64,000 nucleotides of DNA from Isoetes taiwanensis (GCA_021234155.1 JAJEKV010000001.1:1613927-1677926); one strand, 5' to 3'. Positions 22,736 to 35,134 are shown, numbered from the stretch's first letter. Notes: generated from the sequence alone by a model not told the origin. A program made the numbers and translations.

Positions 22736-23116
22736 ATGTCTATTCATATTCACTGGCTTCTTGTTTTTGGAGAACCTCGTTTGTTTTTCAGTATCTTAGT
22801 TGCTTTTAGTATTTCATCCTTCCTCTCTGCCCGTGAGTAATGCTCTCTGCGCGTAAGTAGATCTATGTATCATATGTTTATTTTTTTTCTATAGTATGAT
22901 ATGTTAGAATGGATGAAATCGCGCTTGGCCTTTCTATTTCCTGCAAGTTTATTCAAATCACGCCAGGAGCGTGTGAAGTAGAACTTAAAAAAAAAAACAC
23001 TCTCTAGAAAACGCGCCTGGCGCATTTTGAACTATTTTGAACCTTTCGAATTATTTTCTGGCGAGAGGAATATTATTTTCTAATTAGTTAATTTCTCTCG
23101 TTCTAGTGCATTTCAT

Positions 23117-23263
23117 ATGGCTGATTCTCGTTCAACTATACTTCCTTTGGACGACAATCAACGCTGGACCGTGTACAAGATACTTCTAAATTGTGCTATT
23201 CAAAACCTACAAACAGAGGTAGACAAGCCATTCGACAGTCTGTATATAAGGCCATGGGAATGA
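23117..23263 (+). CDS. Small unidentified ORF (48 aa)
   Basis: ATG at 23,117 to TGA at 23,261-23,263. The product starts MADSRSTILPLDDNQRWTVY and looks like a compositionally normal protein start, possibly the first exon of a larger gene whose later part is the frame at 23,855-24,076. A Helitron-like 3' end lies between them. No family recognised. Confidence 0.3.
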   Translation: MADSRSTILPLDDNQRWTVYKILLNCAIQNLQTEVDKPFDSLYIRPWE

Positions 23264-23731
23264 TACCATCGCATCATAATAAAATATTTTTGCTTAAGTG
23301 AGTGGTTTATGGGCAACCTCCCCTATCCATTCTCAGCACAGAAAAAAAATTTGCATCAAACAAAAGACATAATCAAACAAAATTTGTATTTGCGTTATAT
23401 ATGTTGTGATAAATTATAGAAGAACAGTTACCTCAAGGTGTACCATGCAAATGAAGGAAGTAGAAATGAATCGAAGACCTTATTGCAGGTCTTTCATCTT
23501 CATTACATTTATCATCAACTTATAGAAATAATTTATTTCAGAGAAGAGGACACATTCAAGAGTGCAATGAGAACTTAAGCATGCTTATTCCAACTTATCA
23601 CTTGGAAAACCTTCTTCCACTACCCAACAAACATTTTAACACTATCACTAGCTTCAATTTTTGCCCAGCAAAATAGAGCTTTTGATATCTATCATGTTTA
23701 TCTATCTTGATTGCGCAGGTTCTAGACAAAA

Positions 23732-23760
23732 ACTCAGCAATGTTGGGCATTTTTTCTAGT
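23732..23760 (+). mobile_element. Second Helitron-like 3' terminus
   Basis: CTCAGCA-A-TGTTGGGCA can form a stem (with G-T pairs), followed by TTTTTT, CTAG (23,756-23,759) and T. It aligns with the 4,343-4,371 end: CAGCA, then TGGGCA, then a T-run, then CTAGT. Two related ends in one window suggest a Helitron family, probably non-autonomous. The 5' end was not found. Confidence 0.45.
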
Positions 23761-23854
23761 CAAAACATAAGGGTACTTTGTAGTTTTTCCCTTAATGGTA
23801 TTTTAAGCCATTGTCAAGTAAAGCATGAATTAAGGCTATGGCCTCATGTGATAA

Positions 23855-24076
23855 TTGCAAAAAGTGGGGTTTATGCGACTCCTCATGCTCTTGGTATATC
23901 TCATGCCAACAAATAAATATGAGGATATGATTAGGAAGGCTGGAGATCGACAGGATATTCTGATATGGAGACTCGACATTCCCAATGAATGGGAGGACGG
24001 TGTCATATCAGAGTGGTACAGTGGCCACGTGACTCGGTATCTTGCCGATGAAGTGGGCCTTTGTGACATTTTGTAG
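23855..24076 (+). CDS. Unidentified ORF (73 aa), possible terminal exon
   Basis: The C-terminal part reads ILIWRLDIPNEWEDGVISEW then YSGHVTRYLADEVGLCDIL before TAG at 24,074-24,076. Composition is protein-like. It may belong with 23,117-23,263. No family recognised. Confidence 0.3.
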   Translation: MQKVGFMRLLMLLVYLMPTNKYEDMIRKAGDRQDILIWRLDIPNEWEDGVISEWYSGHVTRYLADEVGLCDIL

Positions 24077-24291
24077 AGATATGTACAACCTCATTGTGTT
24101 AGATATGTACAGTCTCCTATGTTACTTTGGAAAGAACTCGCACCTGGCGCATTTTGACACAAGAAAAAATTATGTACATTTCATTTTTTGAATATGAATA
24201 CAATCTTGCGCCTGGGGCAATTTTGTACCGCAGACTTTTATCTCACAAGACTTTTATTATGTTTAATTTTATACGCAATGTCAGAAACATT

Positions 24292-24404
24292 GAAATCCTT
24301 TGATGCCCTCTAGCCAGTCTGACCAACCCCAAGAAACTACACATTTTGATTAATGTGTGGTTTTCTGGGGTTGATAAGACTGGCTAAAGAGCATCAAAGA
24401 ATTC
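24292..24404. ncRNA. Long foldback (~113 nt), candidate small-RNA precursor or MITE
   Basis: Left arm 24,299-24,345 and the reverse complement of right arm 24,352-24,398 agree at 40 of 47 positions around a 6-nt loop, and four of the seven differences would be G-U pairs in RNA. Pairing extends a few bases outward (24,292 and 24,404). The arm includes CTAGCCAGTCTGACCAACCC. A hairpin this even could be a young plant microRNA-type precursor or a tiny foldback transposon. No target duplication was evident. Confidence 0.55.
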
Positions 24405-25160
24405 AATATTCACACCATCACGCAAATGTTATAATATATTCATATTATATTTCAATAATCATTAGAATTATATATATACATATCTTTTTCAAACGTTCTT
24501 TTGGTACAAATATGCTCACGCTTTCGCCAATTGTATCGCCACCGGGATGTCTTCGTGGAAGAGCTTCATCCTCATAATTGCAATTTATAATAGAAATCTT
24601 ACAGAAACTATTTCCAAGAGGAACACCATGGCACATAGAACTTGGATTCAGATCTTCGACTTTATATAATCCTACTCGGCGCTTCAAGTTTGCTGTTAAA
24701 AGATAACATTCTTCTCCGACACTAATAAACAACCAGAATGATAGAATTGGCATGAAAAAAAAATAGGACGAAGCTGTGCATATTCAGAATGGAATGACAA
24801 TCACCATAGTTCAGCCGACATGATCGATTGAGAACGCTGAAGATGGTCGATTGAAGGCGCTCATGACGTATCAGAAGCGGGTCGGTGATCTTGAGAGATT
24901 AGGTGGTCGATTAGGTGAAAGTAGCTTGCCACATATGCATTTCTTGAAAATAAGAATTAATTATTTTCTTGAAATTGCAATAAAAAGAAAAGCACATTTA
25001 AAAAATGTAAATAAGCGGGACGTGCGGTTAATTTAGTCGGTATAATTTTAAAATGACGGGAATTTAAATTGATGGTTCTAATCTGATGTCTTAGATTATC
25101 AATCCATACATATAAATTTGAACCAAAACTCCAGTTTCATAACATATCTTCCGAACTTGC
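24405..25160. other. No recognised gene
   Basis: AT-rich, with short frames on both strands lacking recognisable motifs. Confidence 0.4.
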
Positions 25161-25167
25161 AGTTCCA

Positions 25168-25251
25168 TGGCATCTAGAGGATCTGGCAGCCGCGACCGAG
25201 GCGCAGGTAGAGGTGGGCGACATGCCAAAGCAACCCTGGATCTTGCTGAAC
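25168..25251 (+). CDS. Small Arg/Gly-rich ORF (27 aa)
   Basis: MASRGSGSRDRGAGRGGRHA and a few more residues to TGA at 25,249-25,251. A TATAAATTTG box lies about 60 bp upstream (25,110). It may be a first exon of a gene continuing at 25,829-26,140. Unknown product. Confidence 0.25.
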
Positions 25252-25828
25252 AAAGCTGAAAGCAGCTAGCGGCTTAGGTATTCATCAGTTTTTTCTTATA
25301 TATTTTGTTTCTGTGTCCCTCCTTTTGTTAGGTTTTCAGGATGTTTTTCTTTAATAGTAGAGTTATTATCTGCTAAGAAGCATATGTCCTCTAATACTTC
25401 AGTTCATATGTCCCAAAATGTATGCAAATATATGCTATGACGATATATATTTATTTTATTCTTGGATGTTTCTTCATGTTGTGTTTTCGTTTAATTCTAT
25501 ATCCGCTATTTTTAGTCTTGTATAGTTAGTTGAACAGTCTTTTGTAGTTAGTTGTGCTTTTATAGTTAGTTGTGTTTTCAGATGAAGATTAAAATCTTTA
25601 AGGTCAGTTTTAAAGCGCGCCAAGTGCGTATTTGTTGATATATTCCAAGCATTATGTTAGTTTCTTATCTTTCGATTCTATATTGACAAACCCCTTTTGT
25701 TTTGGACAAAACGCCCCTGGCGCAATTTAGACTAAGATTATAATCTCTCAAGTTTCAAAGCGCGCCAAGCGCATTTTTGTTGCATACGTTGCAAGTTAGC
25801 ATATACTTTCGCATTTCAACAGTAACCC

Positions 25829-26140
25829 ATGTGCTGTCATTCTGCAAGAACACAAAGGACAATCAAAAGGAAAGACCTACATCATGTGTTGACGTTAAAA
25901 GATACATTTGGAATAATAAAGGCTCAGGTAGAACCTCCATGTTCAGAAGAAGATCTTATAGAGGGGTCAGAATGGTATGTCGAGATCTCCAAGACTAGTG
26001 GGAAGACAGATCTTATTTTCATGTCTAAGGTAAAAGAGACTGATCAAATGAAGAAGCAGGGAATTGTTATCACATGCGAAGAACAGGACGATTCATGTCG
26101 TTCAGTGTTAGTTGAAGTGGGACGATTCACAGGCGGCTAG
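25829..26140 (+). CDS. Unidentified ORF (103 aa)
   Basis: The C-terminal two-thirds (EEDLIEGSEWYVEISKTSGK, then KVKETDQMKKQGIVITCEEQ and VEVGRFTGG) looks like real protein sequence. It ends at TAG just before the presumed LTR of the chromovirus. The 5' end is unclear. No family recognised. Confidence 0.3.
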   Translation: MCCHSARTQRTIKRKDLHHVLTLKDTFGIIKAQVEPPCSEEDLIEGSEWYVEISKTSGKTDLIFMSKVKETDQMKKQGIVITCEEQDDSCRSVLVEVGRFTGG

Positions 26141-26179
26141 AGGGCCACTACCCGTATTCGACTTGAACCTCATTGAAGG

Positions 26180-26936
26180 TGACACATCACTCAAGAGGTG
26201 TCGAGCTCTTGTACACAGGCCGCATTAATTGAGAATTAATGAGGCTATCTAGGATCGTCTACTACTGACGGTTTCAGGGTCTCTAACCCCCTTCCCACAT
26301 ACATAGGAGAGCATAGAATGGAACATCATCAACATCAAAGAACTGAAATACTGAATAAGATCTAATCTATCTTAACTAAACATACATGGTTAGGTTCTTT
26401 CGTTATGGCTGTTGATCTTAGGATCTACAAGCCTGATGGGACTGATCTAACATACTATCCTAACTCATTGCCGGACTAAGAGGCGGCTTTGCACAATAGA
26501 ATCGCAAGTTACCTCATCCTTGCCTAGCTCCAGCTCCCCGGATTGCGTCCATGCCTTCGTTCTTGCTGAAGACTGCTGCTCCTGATAAATCTAATGCGAA
26601 AAGGCGGCTAAGCGATGCCTGGCAATGCGAAATGGCAGCTTGCCTTAGCCAGAATGGCGCAGGGAAGCCCAAAATGCGAAAGGAGAAAGTTTTACGGTTT
26701 CCCCTTTGGTTCCTTATATGTGAACTTTTAGGGTTAGGTTAGGAGGCACCAAATGGGGTATTGCCACTTGGCAAGGGGGTTTTAATTGCATATGTTTAAT
26801 ATACATGCGCAACATACGAGGTTGCCTCCTAGGTGCAACCCTTTACGGCTCTCAAGTACTTGTCATGATGAGATGTATACGTGACATGGCAGTATAATAT
26901 ACGTATTTGGATCGTATGTTATGCTGGAACGTCACA
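26180..26936 (-). mobile_element. Probable 3' LTR of the chromovirus (~757 bp)
   Basis: On the minus strand a purine tract (AAGGTGGGGAGA, 26,937-26,949) is followed by TGTGACGTTCC, the usual position and start for a 3' LTR. A matching end is TGACACATC at 26,180 on the plus strand, giving TG...CA borders. The matching 5' LTR was not found in the window, so the outer border is tentative. Confidence 0.5.
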
Positions 26937-28488
26937 ATCTCCCCACCTTGAATTGATGTTGTCCTCAGCATCACGCCTCTCCCCACCTTGGAAACCTGCA
27001 TACCCTGCAATTACATTTGATGCATATAGTTTTACAATAAAATTACCCCAAGGTAATATTTTGTTTTATCATAACACATCCTTGTTTAATATCATACTAT
27101 GATAAGAGGCTCTTTCGTCCTTTTACTTTATCGTCTATTATTCACAAAACTTTATGGCTTACACCATTATCATTAACATAGTTTTCAAAATTCTCTAATT
27201 AAGGTTCCTTATTGTCTCCTTGCAACACATTATGACAAAACATGTATTGCCAGTCTTCGCAGTGCGACCTTCCTGCCGCTAGACTCTCCTATTGGCCTGC
27301 AGGTCCAACACTTTGTCAGTATACATTTAATTATTTAAAGTTGGTTGTTAGGGAACCACCCATTAATTACAATTTACATGGATGCAAGGCTAATCTCCCG
27401 ACATAGGAAGATTATGTTTCTTCCATCTTGGCCATGGAGACAGCGCCTTATCATGCCTAGGATGATCATTCATGCCTACACCTTTAGTTGCCTTTTTGCG
27501 TGAAGGGTGGCGTCCTTCCCGTATTAGGGCGTGAAGGATGGCGTCCTTCCTGTGGTAGACATTGACTAGAGGTGCTTTCCTATCAATGCATGCCTGAATG
27601 ACCTCTTATTTCTCAAGGTCATCTACTTCTGTGGGACGGAAGTAGACTTTTTAATCTACCTTCCACTCACCTATCGGTTCGGTGTCGACTACTTCTGATT
27701 GTAGTACCCACGTAGCGTCTTCCACAGGTAAGTGCGTCCATTTCACTAGGTATTGGAGAAATTGGGATCTTCTTGTCTTTTTATAGGCACTGTCAAGAAG
27801 AACCTCTGGGACGATTTCAAGCTGGTTGTCCTCATTTCCAGTAACTCAGTTGTCTCCAATACTTCCTCTGGATTAGGAGTGTGCCTCTTCAGGAGACTTA
27901 CATGGAAGACCCTATGGATTTTGAGATGTGATGGCAGGTCCAACTTGTAGGATTGTCTACCTACTCTTTTGGTTATCCTGAATGGCCCAGCCCATCTTGG
28001 AGCAAGCTTCTTGCAATTGCCGATGCGGAGCTTGGCCTGCTTGACTTTGATCTTCAACCATACATTGTCTCCCACCTGAAATTCCCTTACCGTTCTGTGC
28101 TTATCGGCTATGCTTTTCTGCCTACTTCTCGCTGCTAGCAGGTATCCTCTTACCTCCTCCGCTAGCTGCTACATATCCAATAACATATGCTGGAGGACTT
28201 CCACTTTTGACACTGGATTGTGCCAACTGATACCCATAATTAATCATGAAAGGAGACATCTGGGATGACCCCTGCTTGGTGATGTTGTAGGCGAGCTCCA
28301 CTAAGTGGATGAAATCCTCCCACTTAGACTGTTTGTTCCACATATAATTCCTTAGCATGTCTTCAATGTTTCGGTTGGTTCGCTCCGTTTGACCATCTGT
28401 CTGCGGATGGTATGTTGTGCTCATAGAGAGCTTCGTCTGAATGGTGGTAAACAAATCCTGCCAGAATGCACTCATAAATTTCGAATCT
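26937..28488 (-). pseudogene. Chromovirus integrase C-terminus with chromodomain
   Basis: Continues the integrase cut at 35,386. The frame 28,122-28,475 reads FWQDLFTTIQTKLSMSTTYH then PQTDGQTERTNR, the end of the catalytic core. 27,746-28,075 has APRWAGPFRITKRVG and HRVFHVSLLKRH, the post-core GPF/Y-type module. A frame change then gives QYLVKWTHLPVEDATW (about 27,700-27,800), a chromodomain. Chromodomains of chromoviruses are thought to steer integration to marked chromatin. From about 27,680 to 26,950 only untranslated sequence, including a 22-bp direct repeat region (GGATGGCGTCCTTCC), precedes the purine tract. Confidence 0.8.
28474..28488. repeat. LINE target-site duplication, left copy
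   Basis: ATAAATTTCGAATCT, repeated at 35,386-35,399 (one G missing there) and intact at the same place in the tandem copy (about 47,253). Rejoining the two sides restores the integrase codons around RDSKF-MSAFW. Confidence 0.85.
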
Positions 28489-28555
28489 GGAGGGACAGGT
28501 CGAGAAGGATGGCGGAGGCGCGGGCGGGAGAACAGAAAACTCTCAACCCTAAACC

Positions 28556-28831
28556 ATGAAGCTCTTCACGATCCTGATCCAAGGTGATAGATTCACTTGT
28601 GGATGGCTCGAGGGAGAGAGTGCATGGCTATGGGAGAGCTTGGTGTACAGTAGGTTCTTTCCAGAAGAACTATTTACGCCTATCTCATCTGTGGTTCCTC
28701 AGTCTGAGGTCTTGCTTTTAGAATCTTGGTTGGGTGAGTTTGTGGGTGATAGGAATGTTAGTGCAGCTGGTGTTTTTCATACACATTGTTCATGGACGGA
28801 TAGTAAAATAATTGTGAAAGTTTACAGTTAG
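28556..28831 (+). CDS. LINE 5' ORF (91 aa), part of ORF1
   Basis: Begins MKLFTILIQGDRFTCGWLEG soon after the LINE 5' end and contains VPQSEVLLLESWLGEF. Probably the start of ORF1. No domain recognised. Confidence 0.4.
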   Translation: MKLFTILIQGDRFTCGWLEGESAWLWESLVYSRFFPEELFTPISSVVPQSEVLLLESWLGEFVGDRNVSAAGVFHTHCSWTDSKIIVKVYS

Positions 28832-29434
28832 GAGTCTGGATCGTTTTTGTAGTATTGTGAAAACTTAAAAACAGTAAAATATGGAAAAAAGAATGGAAAA
28901 AGAAGGGAAAGACCCGTGCAAAATAGTGGAACAGGAGGCAGGGTTGTCTGGGAATGTTCGGGCCAGATTTGGGACGAGACAGACCGGCATTGGGAAATGT
29001 GCAAAATATACAGAAAGGGACAGATTTGGGGGGAAATGGGACGACATTGACGGGCAAGAATAATGACAAAAGGGAAAATAGGAATGCAGAGTTACTGGAA
29101 ATCATTTGTACCCTAAGTGAGAAGGGACACAGCCAGATCCGGGAGATTGCGGGCCAACTAGCAGCGGTAGAGAAGGGCTTAGCAGGTGAAGGACTTCTTG
29201 GCTTTGGAGATTTCCTTACCTCCACCGCAGATATGGTGAATACCGGCGATCTTGAGGAGTGGGGACTTTTACAAAGTCAAGAGGAGGGTGGACCAAATCT
29301 TGGATTATGCAAATCAAGTGGGGAGGAGGTGCGAAAGGCTGGCCGCCGGACAAGGAACCGGTCTTTGTGGGTAAGCCTCTCCGTAATGCAAAGCCAGAGA
29401 GAGTAAATTAAAATTCACGAAATCTCGTGGGCTC

Positions 29435-31036
29435 ATTGGTTGCATCCGACATGAGGGGGTCGGACTTCAATTTTTAAAAGGGGAGTTGGAGAGAATGGAA
29501 CAGGGGGTAGCAATCAACAGTATATATTGGATTGACTTTCCTTTTTTTATGGTTGAGTGCGGTAACATCCAGACAGCTACCCTTTTGCTCAAACAAGGAA
29601 CCATTTCCAGGGCTAACACTCAGTTTTTCTTCCAAAAATGGTATCCTTCCTTTGACCCATGAGAACTTTTAATTTTGTATCACCCGGCCTGGACATCTCT
29701 ACAGGGTCTAAATCCGATGTACTGGAATGAGCAGTCCTTGCTTACTCTGTTCCAACAGACGGGGAATATTATTAGTTGGGAAGTCTCTCCGGATAAAGCT
29801 CCAAGAGTGTGGGCTCAAGTCGATCTTCTAAAGCCAATCCCGGGTGACATAAATTTTGTGGATTACTTTGGTAACCCCAAGACATTAAAACTGGTATGGC
29901 AAGGTGCGCCACACTGACCATGCTCTACCAGGTGGGTTGAGACTCCATGGAGGGAAAATCTGTAAAGGAGAGAGAGAGTTAAAAGGGGCTCCAAAGGAAA
30001 TAAATCAGGGGAAACAGGGGATTCAGAAGGAGGAAATATGGGTCACACCCAACAAAGGTAAGGCAGAAAGGTACAGGCAGAATAAGAATGGGAGTGAAAA
30101 AAGAAAAAGAAGGAGGCAAAAAATCAGAGAAGAAAGAGAAAAGGAGAGAACTAAAATGGAGGCAGGAAAGAGTTTAGAAAGAAAATTGAGAACTGAATGG
30201 AAAAGAAAGGTGCAGTTCATGGAGGATGCTTCTAAAGTAAAGGTCCTTAATAATCCTGATGCCAAAGGGAAAGGGGTTATGGAGGAAGAAAAATCCTATC
30301 AAAAAAATAACTCCATGGCTCTCACAATAAGGGAGCCTCAGGGGAATGAGAATTACTCTTCCTCTGAGGAGTCAACCGGATGCCAGGAAAAAGGGGAACC
30401 GAGCTCACCCAAAAATCCTCTTCTGACAGCCAATAATAACAATGAATCTCCCCTCCCAGTCATGGAATTATTTCCCAAAGGATCAAAGATCTTTGACCCG
30501 GCCTCGAGTTTTGAAGATGCAACAATAGAGACCTCCATAGCTGTGGAACATGTAAAAGATACATCTGACACAGGGGATTTGGAAAATGATCCAAATCCAG
30601 GGATTCCAGTTTCAGAAGGCCAGGGAATTGATACTGAGCACTACAATAGGCCTGTAAGTCCAACTGGACAAGGATTGGGGAATCAGCCTCAAAGACTTGT
30701 AACTCCAGCTGGCCAGGAAATTGGCAGTGTCCAGATCAATAGACCTATAAGCCCCTCTGATCATGAATTGGAGAAAGCCACTCCTGGAAACATAGTAACC
30801 TTGGAGAGGGAAGAGTTCAAGACTCCAGCAGCTAAGTTAAGGGAACTGAAAGATCCTTCTTCCAAACTCTATGGTAAATTCTGGGATGATGAAGATGTCA
30901 GTGAAGAGGAGTTGGGGAGTGGAGTAAAGGAGCATAACTATGTTACTCCCCTGCCACAGATCAAAAAAAGACAGAAAAAGGTCTATACTCCGGGGAAAAT
31001 GGGCTGTCACGAGAAATTCAGAAGTTCCAAAACCCA
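29435..31036 (+). pseudogene. LINE ORF1 (DUF4283-like plus charged tail)
   Basis: ORF1 proteins of plant L1 elements bind RNA. The frame at 29,500-29,917 has WIDFPFFMVECGN, then WTSLQGLNPMYW and ISWEVSPDKAPRVWAQVDLL, the pattern of the DUF4283 domain of plant L1 ORF1. The zinc-knuckle region expected next is not readable. After a frame change, 29,904-31,036 encodes a very charged tail (KKRKRRRQKIREEREKERTK-like) followed by repeats containing RPVSPTGQGLGNQ, RLVTPAGQEIGS and RPISPSDHELE. It ends directly before the ORF2 ATG. Confidence 0.6.
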
Positions 31037-34000
31037 ATGAAGATAGTCACATGGAACTTAAGAGGAATTAAGGGCCCCCGAAAAGGAAAAGGGCTCTAAT
31101 AGCTCTCAAGGAGCTCAAAGCGGACATTATCCTTCTCTGAGAACACGGGTTGCCAAGCCTTTGAAGCCTCAAACCAGGAAATTGGATTTTCCCCAATGGT
31201 GAATCCATTTGGTCCCCTGCAGATGGCACAAAAGGAGGCATCTGCATTGCTTGGAATGGGTATAGAATGGTAAATTCCTTCTTACACCCCTCAGGTAGAT
31301 GGCAGGTGGCTTTTCTGCAGATTGGGCAAGAGCAAGTAGGAATCATAAATGTCTATGCTTCTACTTCTCCTGAAGAAAGGGAAGAGCAATGGAAAAATAT
31401 GGCAAATTGGTTGCAAAGTCAAAATACCAGTAATTGGATTCTCAGTGGTGACTTTAATAATACTCCATCTTGGGAGCAAAAAGCAGGAAAGAAGATCAAC
31501 ATGTCCAGAGGAGAGAGAACTCAATGGGATAAATTGGTTCATAATTTCATATACCATGCTCCTTCTTCCTCTAATGCATACTCTTGGTGCAATAAGAGAA
31601 AGGAAATGACGAGAGTTTATTGTCTTTTAGGCCGGATATTATACCAAAGATTTCCACTCACGGATGACCTGGGATAATTTGATTGTCGCAATGATTGTAG
31701 CAACTCAATTTCAGATCATTACCCACGGATCACGGACTTTGGTATTTTTCCTCAAAGCGGTGTGTGCCGACACTCCCTTCAAATTCAATGTCGGTCTCAC
31801 GAATAACAGGGGCTTTTGTGAGGAGTTCACGGTTTTATAGTTCATTAGAGCACTTGAATGCAAGTGGTTCCATGAAGGAGTTTATATGCGTAAACAAACA
31901 AATCAAAAATTGGATCAAATTTGTGGGGCAAGGAATGGAACAGGAAAAAAAAGGCTAGAAAAATGGAGGTCTACTCGGGAAATAAAAGATGTAAGGCAGA
32001 GTCTCTTTTTGGACAAAGCTAATGTACAATTGCAGCAGAAAGAGGAGTCCTTAGAAAGGAAGGTCAAGCTGATTGAAGAATATGAAGCTAAAAGTCTGGC
32101 CATAAAAAGCAGAAGTTTATATGTGAATCTCATGGATGATTGCAGTTCAAAATTCTTTTTCAGAGCTGCTAAAAGCAGAATTATGAACAATGGGATAGTC
32201 TCAGTTCGAGATGACAATCAGGAAGAGCTGTCTAAACAAGAGGACATCCAAAAATTGTTCTACACTAAATACAAGGAGTTATTTGCAGCCAGGGATAATG
32301 ACAGTGCTAAAATGGATGAATTCTTTGAGTACCTTGGCCCAAGGGATGATCATATCCAGGATATACAGCTTTTGGCAGTTCCTATGGAAGCTGAAATTTT
32401 AAGTACATTAAGGAGTATGGCTCATGGGAAAAGCCCTGGACCTGATGGTCTACCTCCTGAATTTTATGATCATTTCTGGGATGTAATGAACAAGGACATA
32501 GTTACATTTTATGGTGGTGCTTGGCGGCTGAAAAGTTACATCCAAAGAATTAATGCAGGCCTAATTGCCCTAATTCCAAAGGTAGATATGCCTATCAACT
32601 TCTCGGATTGGAGGCCTATCTCATTAACAAATGTGACGTATAAAGTTTTGGCTAAGATCTTTGCCAATAGGATAAAAAAGATCCTTCAGAATAAGATTTG
32701 TCCAGTCCAGTCTGGATTTCTTCCAGGGAGGTGTATCTTGGACAACTTCATTGGAGCCTATGAAGGTCTACATTGGAATAAACTAACCAATCAAGGTTGT
32801 GTGCTCTTGAAATTGGATTTTAAAAGAGCCTATGACACCATTGATTGGAAATTTCTTTATAGGGCCATGGCACAGTTAGGATTCTCAGATCAGGTCATTG
32901 GGAAAATAATTGGTTTCAACATAACAGGTTGCTCAACGGTTTTGGTCAATGGCTCTCCCTCTTCCTTTTTGACCGCAAAAGAGGAGTGAGACAGGGTGTC
33001 CTTTAGCCCCTATCTTTTTCTTAATAGTAGCGAAATGGTTACTAGATTTATCATGAAGATGCAACAAGATAAGAAAATTAGTTGCCTAAATCTTCCAGAC
33101 ACAAAAGACACTTTATCAGTAATGCAGTATGCTGACGATATCTTTGTGTTCTTAAATAGACAAGGGGGAAGATTCAAACTTCCTTTACGCCATGGAGCTT
33201 TTTGGGAATGTCGAGTGGTCCTAAACAAGGAAAAGTGTGCCTTTATTTCGATACTTTAGAAGATCATATTGAGGGATAAGTGTTTGTGGTCTTCTGAAAA
33301 GCTACCAAATTATTAGGTCTTCCACTAGCCCTCAACATGAGTCTACATGGCCTTTTGGGAACCCATTGTGACCAAGATAAAGAAAAAGCTTCAAATGTAT
33401 CCCAAGTCCCCCTGTCCCTAGCCGGGAGAGTAGAGATAATCAACGTGTTATTGCGGTTCTCATGTTTATTTTTCATCGCCAATAATTGCAGACGGGAAGA
33501 CCTACCGGGGAGCTAGAGGCTATAATGAAGGAATTCATTTGGCGGGGGCACACATATGGTAGGATGGAAATACTTGATTTTACCTAGAAAGAAAGGAGGA
33601 TTGGGGTGCAAAGATCTCTTCTTGCAGGCCCAAGCTCTGGCGACTAAGTTGGTGCGGAGAGCTCTAGACCCATTTGCTAAATCACCGCCTACGGTTTTCA
33701 CTAAATATTGGGTTGGGAAGACTACACTAGTGGGAAGTCCATCTACCCCTCACCATCTACCCGATTCAGCCTTTTATCAACTTAATCCGGGATCAGGCAC
33801 CTCCACTATAATGAGAAGGATTATTCAAGCTTGGAACCCGGTGTATCCGTGGTGCTTTAAAGCAAATCCAATAGAACAGTCTCGAGAAAACTTCAACTTT
33901 TTCCTCGCATCAAGGGTTGGTTAGTGAAGATGATGGATGTTTAGCTCTTAAACATCCAAGAAAATACAAGGAATGGATGGATAAGGGCTTGTGCACAATT

Positions 34001-34800
34001 GGCAACATGACAGTCGGTGATAACTGGAAAACATGGCTAGAAATTTCTAGTCTTCTGCAAAATACCACCTCCAATAGAAACATTTATAAAGCCCTAACAA
34101 GGCACAATAGAGGGAGGGGAACACAAAAGCAGTTGAATGTAATGGACCATGGATGGCAAAGGGTATAGTGTGGCTAAAGCTTATTCCCTGTTGTTGGGGG
34201 ATCAGAGTACTAAAGTTGCTAGCCAATGGGGTTGTACAGAACAGAAAGCCGCTCAGGTTATAAGAAAAGGTTGGAAGCTTCAATGTGCAAAGAAGGTTAT
34301 TCTTTTCAGGTGGCTTTTCCTGAACAAAAGTCTGAAGTCTAATGCCCACAGAGCTAAATATAATAGTCAAAACTCTGACAGATGTCCTTTAGGATGTGGC
34401 CAAGTAGAGTCCTCTACACACATATTTATTTGCCCTTGGCTGACCCCCTTTTGGACCTGGATAGGCAATCATATTGGTGCAATTCCAGCTGCTGAACATG
34501 ATCTTTTTGACTTCCTTGGAAATACTTCCTCCTTTGAGGGTACAATTAGATCATTATGCCTGTGGGTAACTGAAAACAGGGAACAATGTAGCCATTAATC
34601 ACCACACTCCAGACTTGAACTTTCTTAAGACTACTCTTCAATTGGAGTTAGCAGAAGCAGCCATGGCACACAGAATGAAAAAGGGATGCAACTATGACAA
34701 AAGATGGGATACTTTGGGCTCTTTTCAAGGGTTCTATGCTTTCTTTTCATCTTATTTCAATAACATTTCTAATGTCTCCGTGATTATCTAGTCAACAAGC
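31037..34800 (+). pseudogene. LINE ORF2, endonuclease-reverse transcriptase (copy 1, many indels)
   Basis: Starts MKIVTWNLRGIKGP at 31,037. The APE-type endonuclease carries WNLRG, GGICIAWNG, NVYAS and SGDFNNTPSWEQ (31,440). The reverse transcriptase has HGKSPGPDGLPPEFY, RPISLTNVTYK, KLDFKRAYDTIDW and the catalytic YADDI (about 33,130). A zinc-binding CPLGCGQVESSTHIFICPW lies near 34,385-34,437. At least ten frame breaks are seen between 31,090 and 34,580. In the tandem copy most are absent, and nearly all differences fall at CAG or CTG. Confidence 0.85.
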
Positions 34801-35134
34801 ATCATGAAGGTGGCCATGCCAGAGAGGTCCCGGAGGATACCCGCCCCATGTCTCATCAGGAGGTGCTCGCAGCCTTGCAATGGGTCAAAACAGAAACGAT
34901 CATGATCAAGAACCCTACAAGCCAGTAACTGAAAGATGGAGATATCCGGGCTTTCAAACAGAAATCAAGCCTTATTTTGAGGAGAAGCTCCAAATCAGAT
35001 TGGGGCCGGGAATCATGGATCCTCCACATTCGGATTCCTCCCCTATGGAGGCGGTGGAGCTTGATGACTTGCTGTTCAGATTTACCATTCATGCCTCGGC
35101 AATTATCTCCTTGGATGGTGTCACAGAAAACTGA
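34800..35134 (+). pseudogene. Small 3' ORF of the LINE (copy 1)
   Basis: Counterpart of 46,700-46,997. It ends with AVELDDLLFRFTIHASAIIS then LDGVTEN and TGA. The N-terminal part is broken in this copy. Confidence 0.5.

Noticed and set aside
28881-29225. Overlapping ORFs on both strands in the LINE 5' part
   Set aside because: Minus-strand frames are Phe/Ser/Pro-rich shadows of the purine-rich sense strand.
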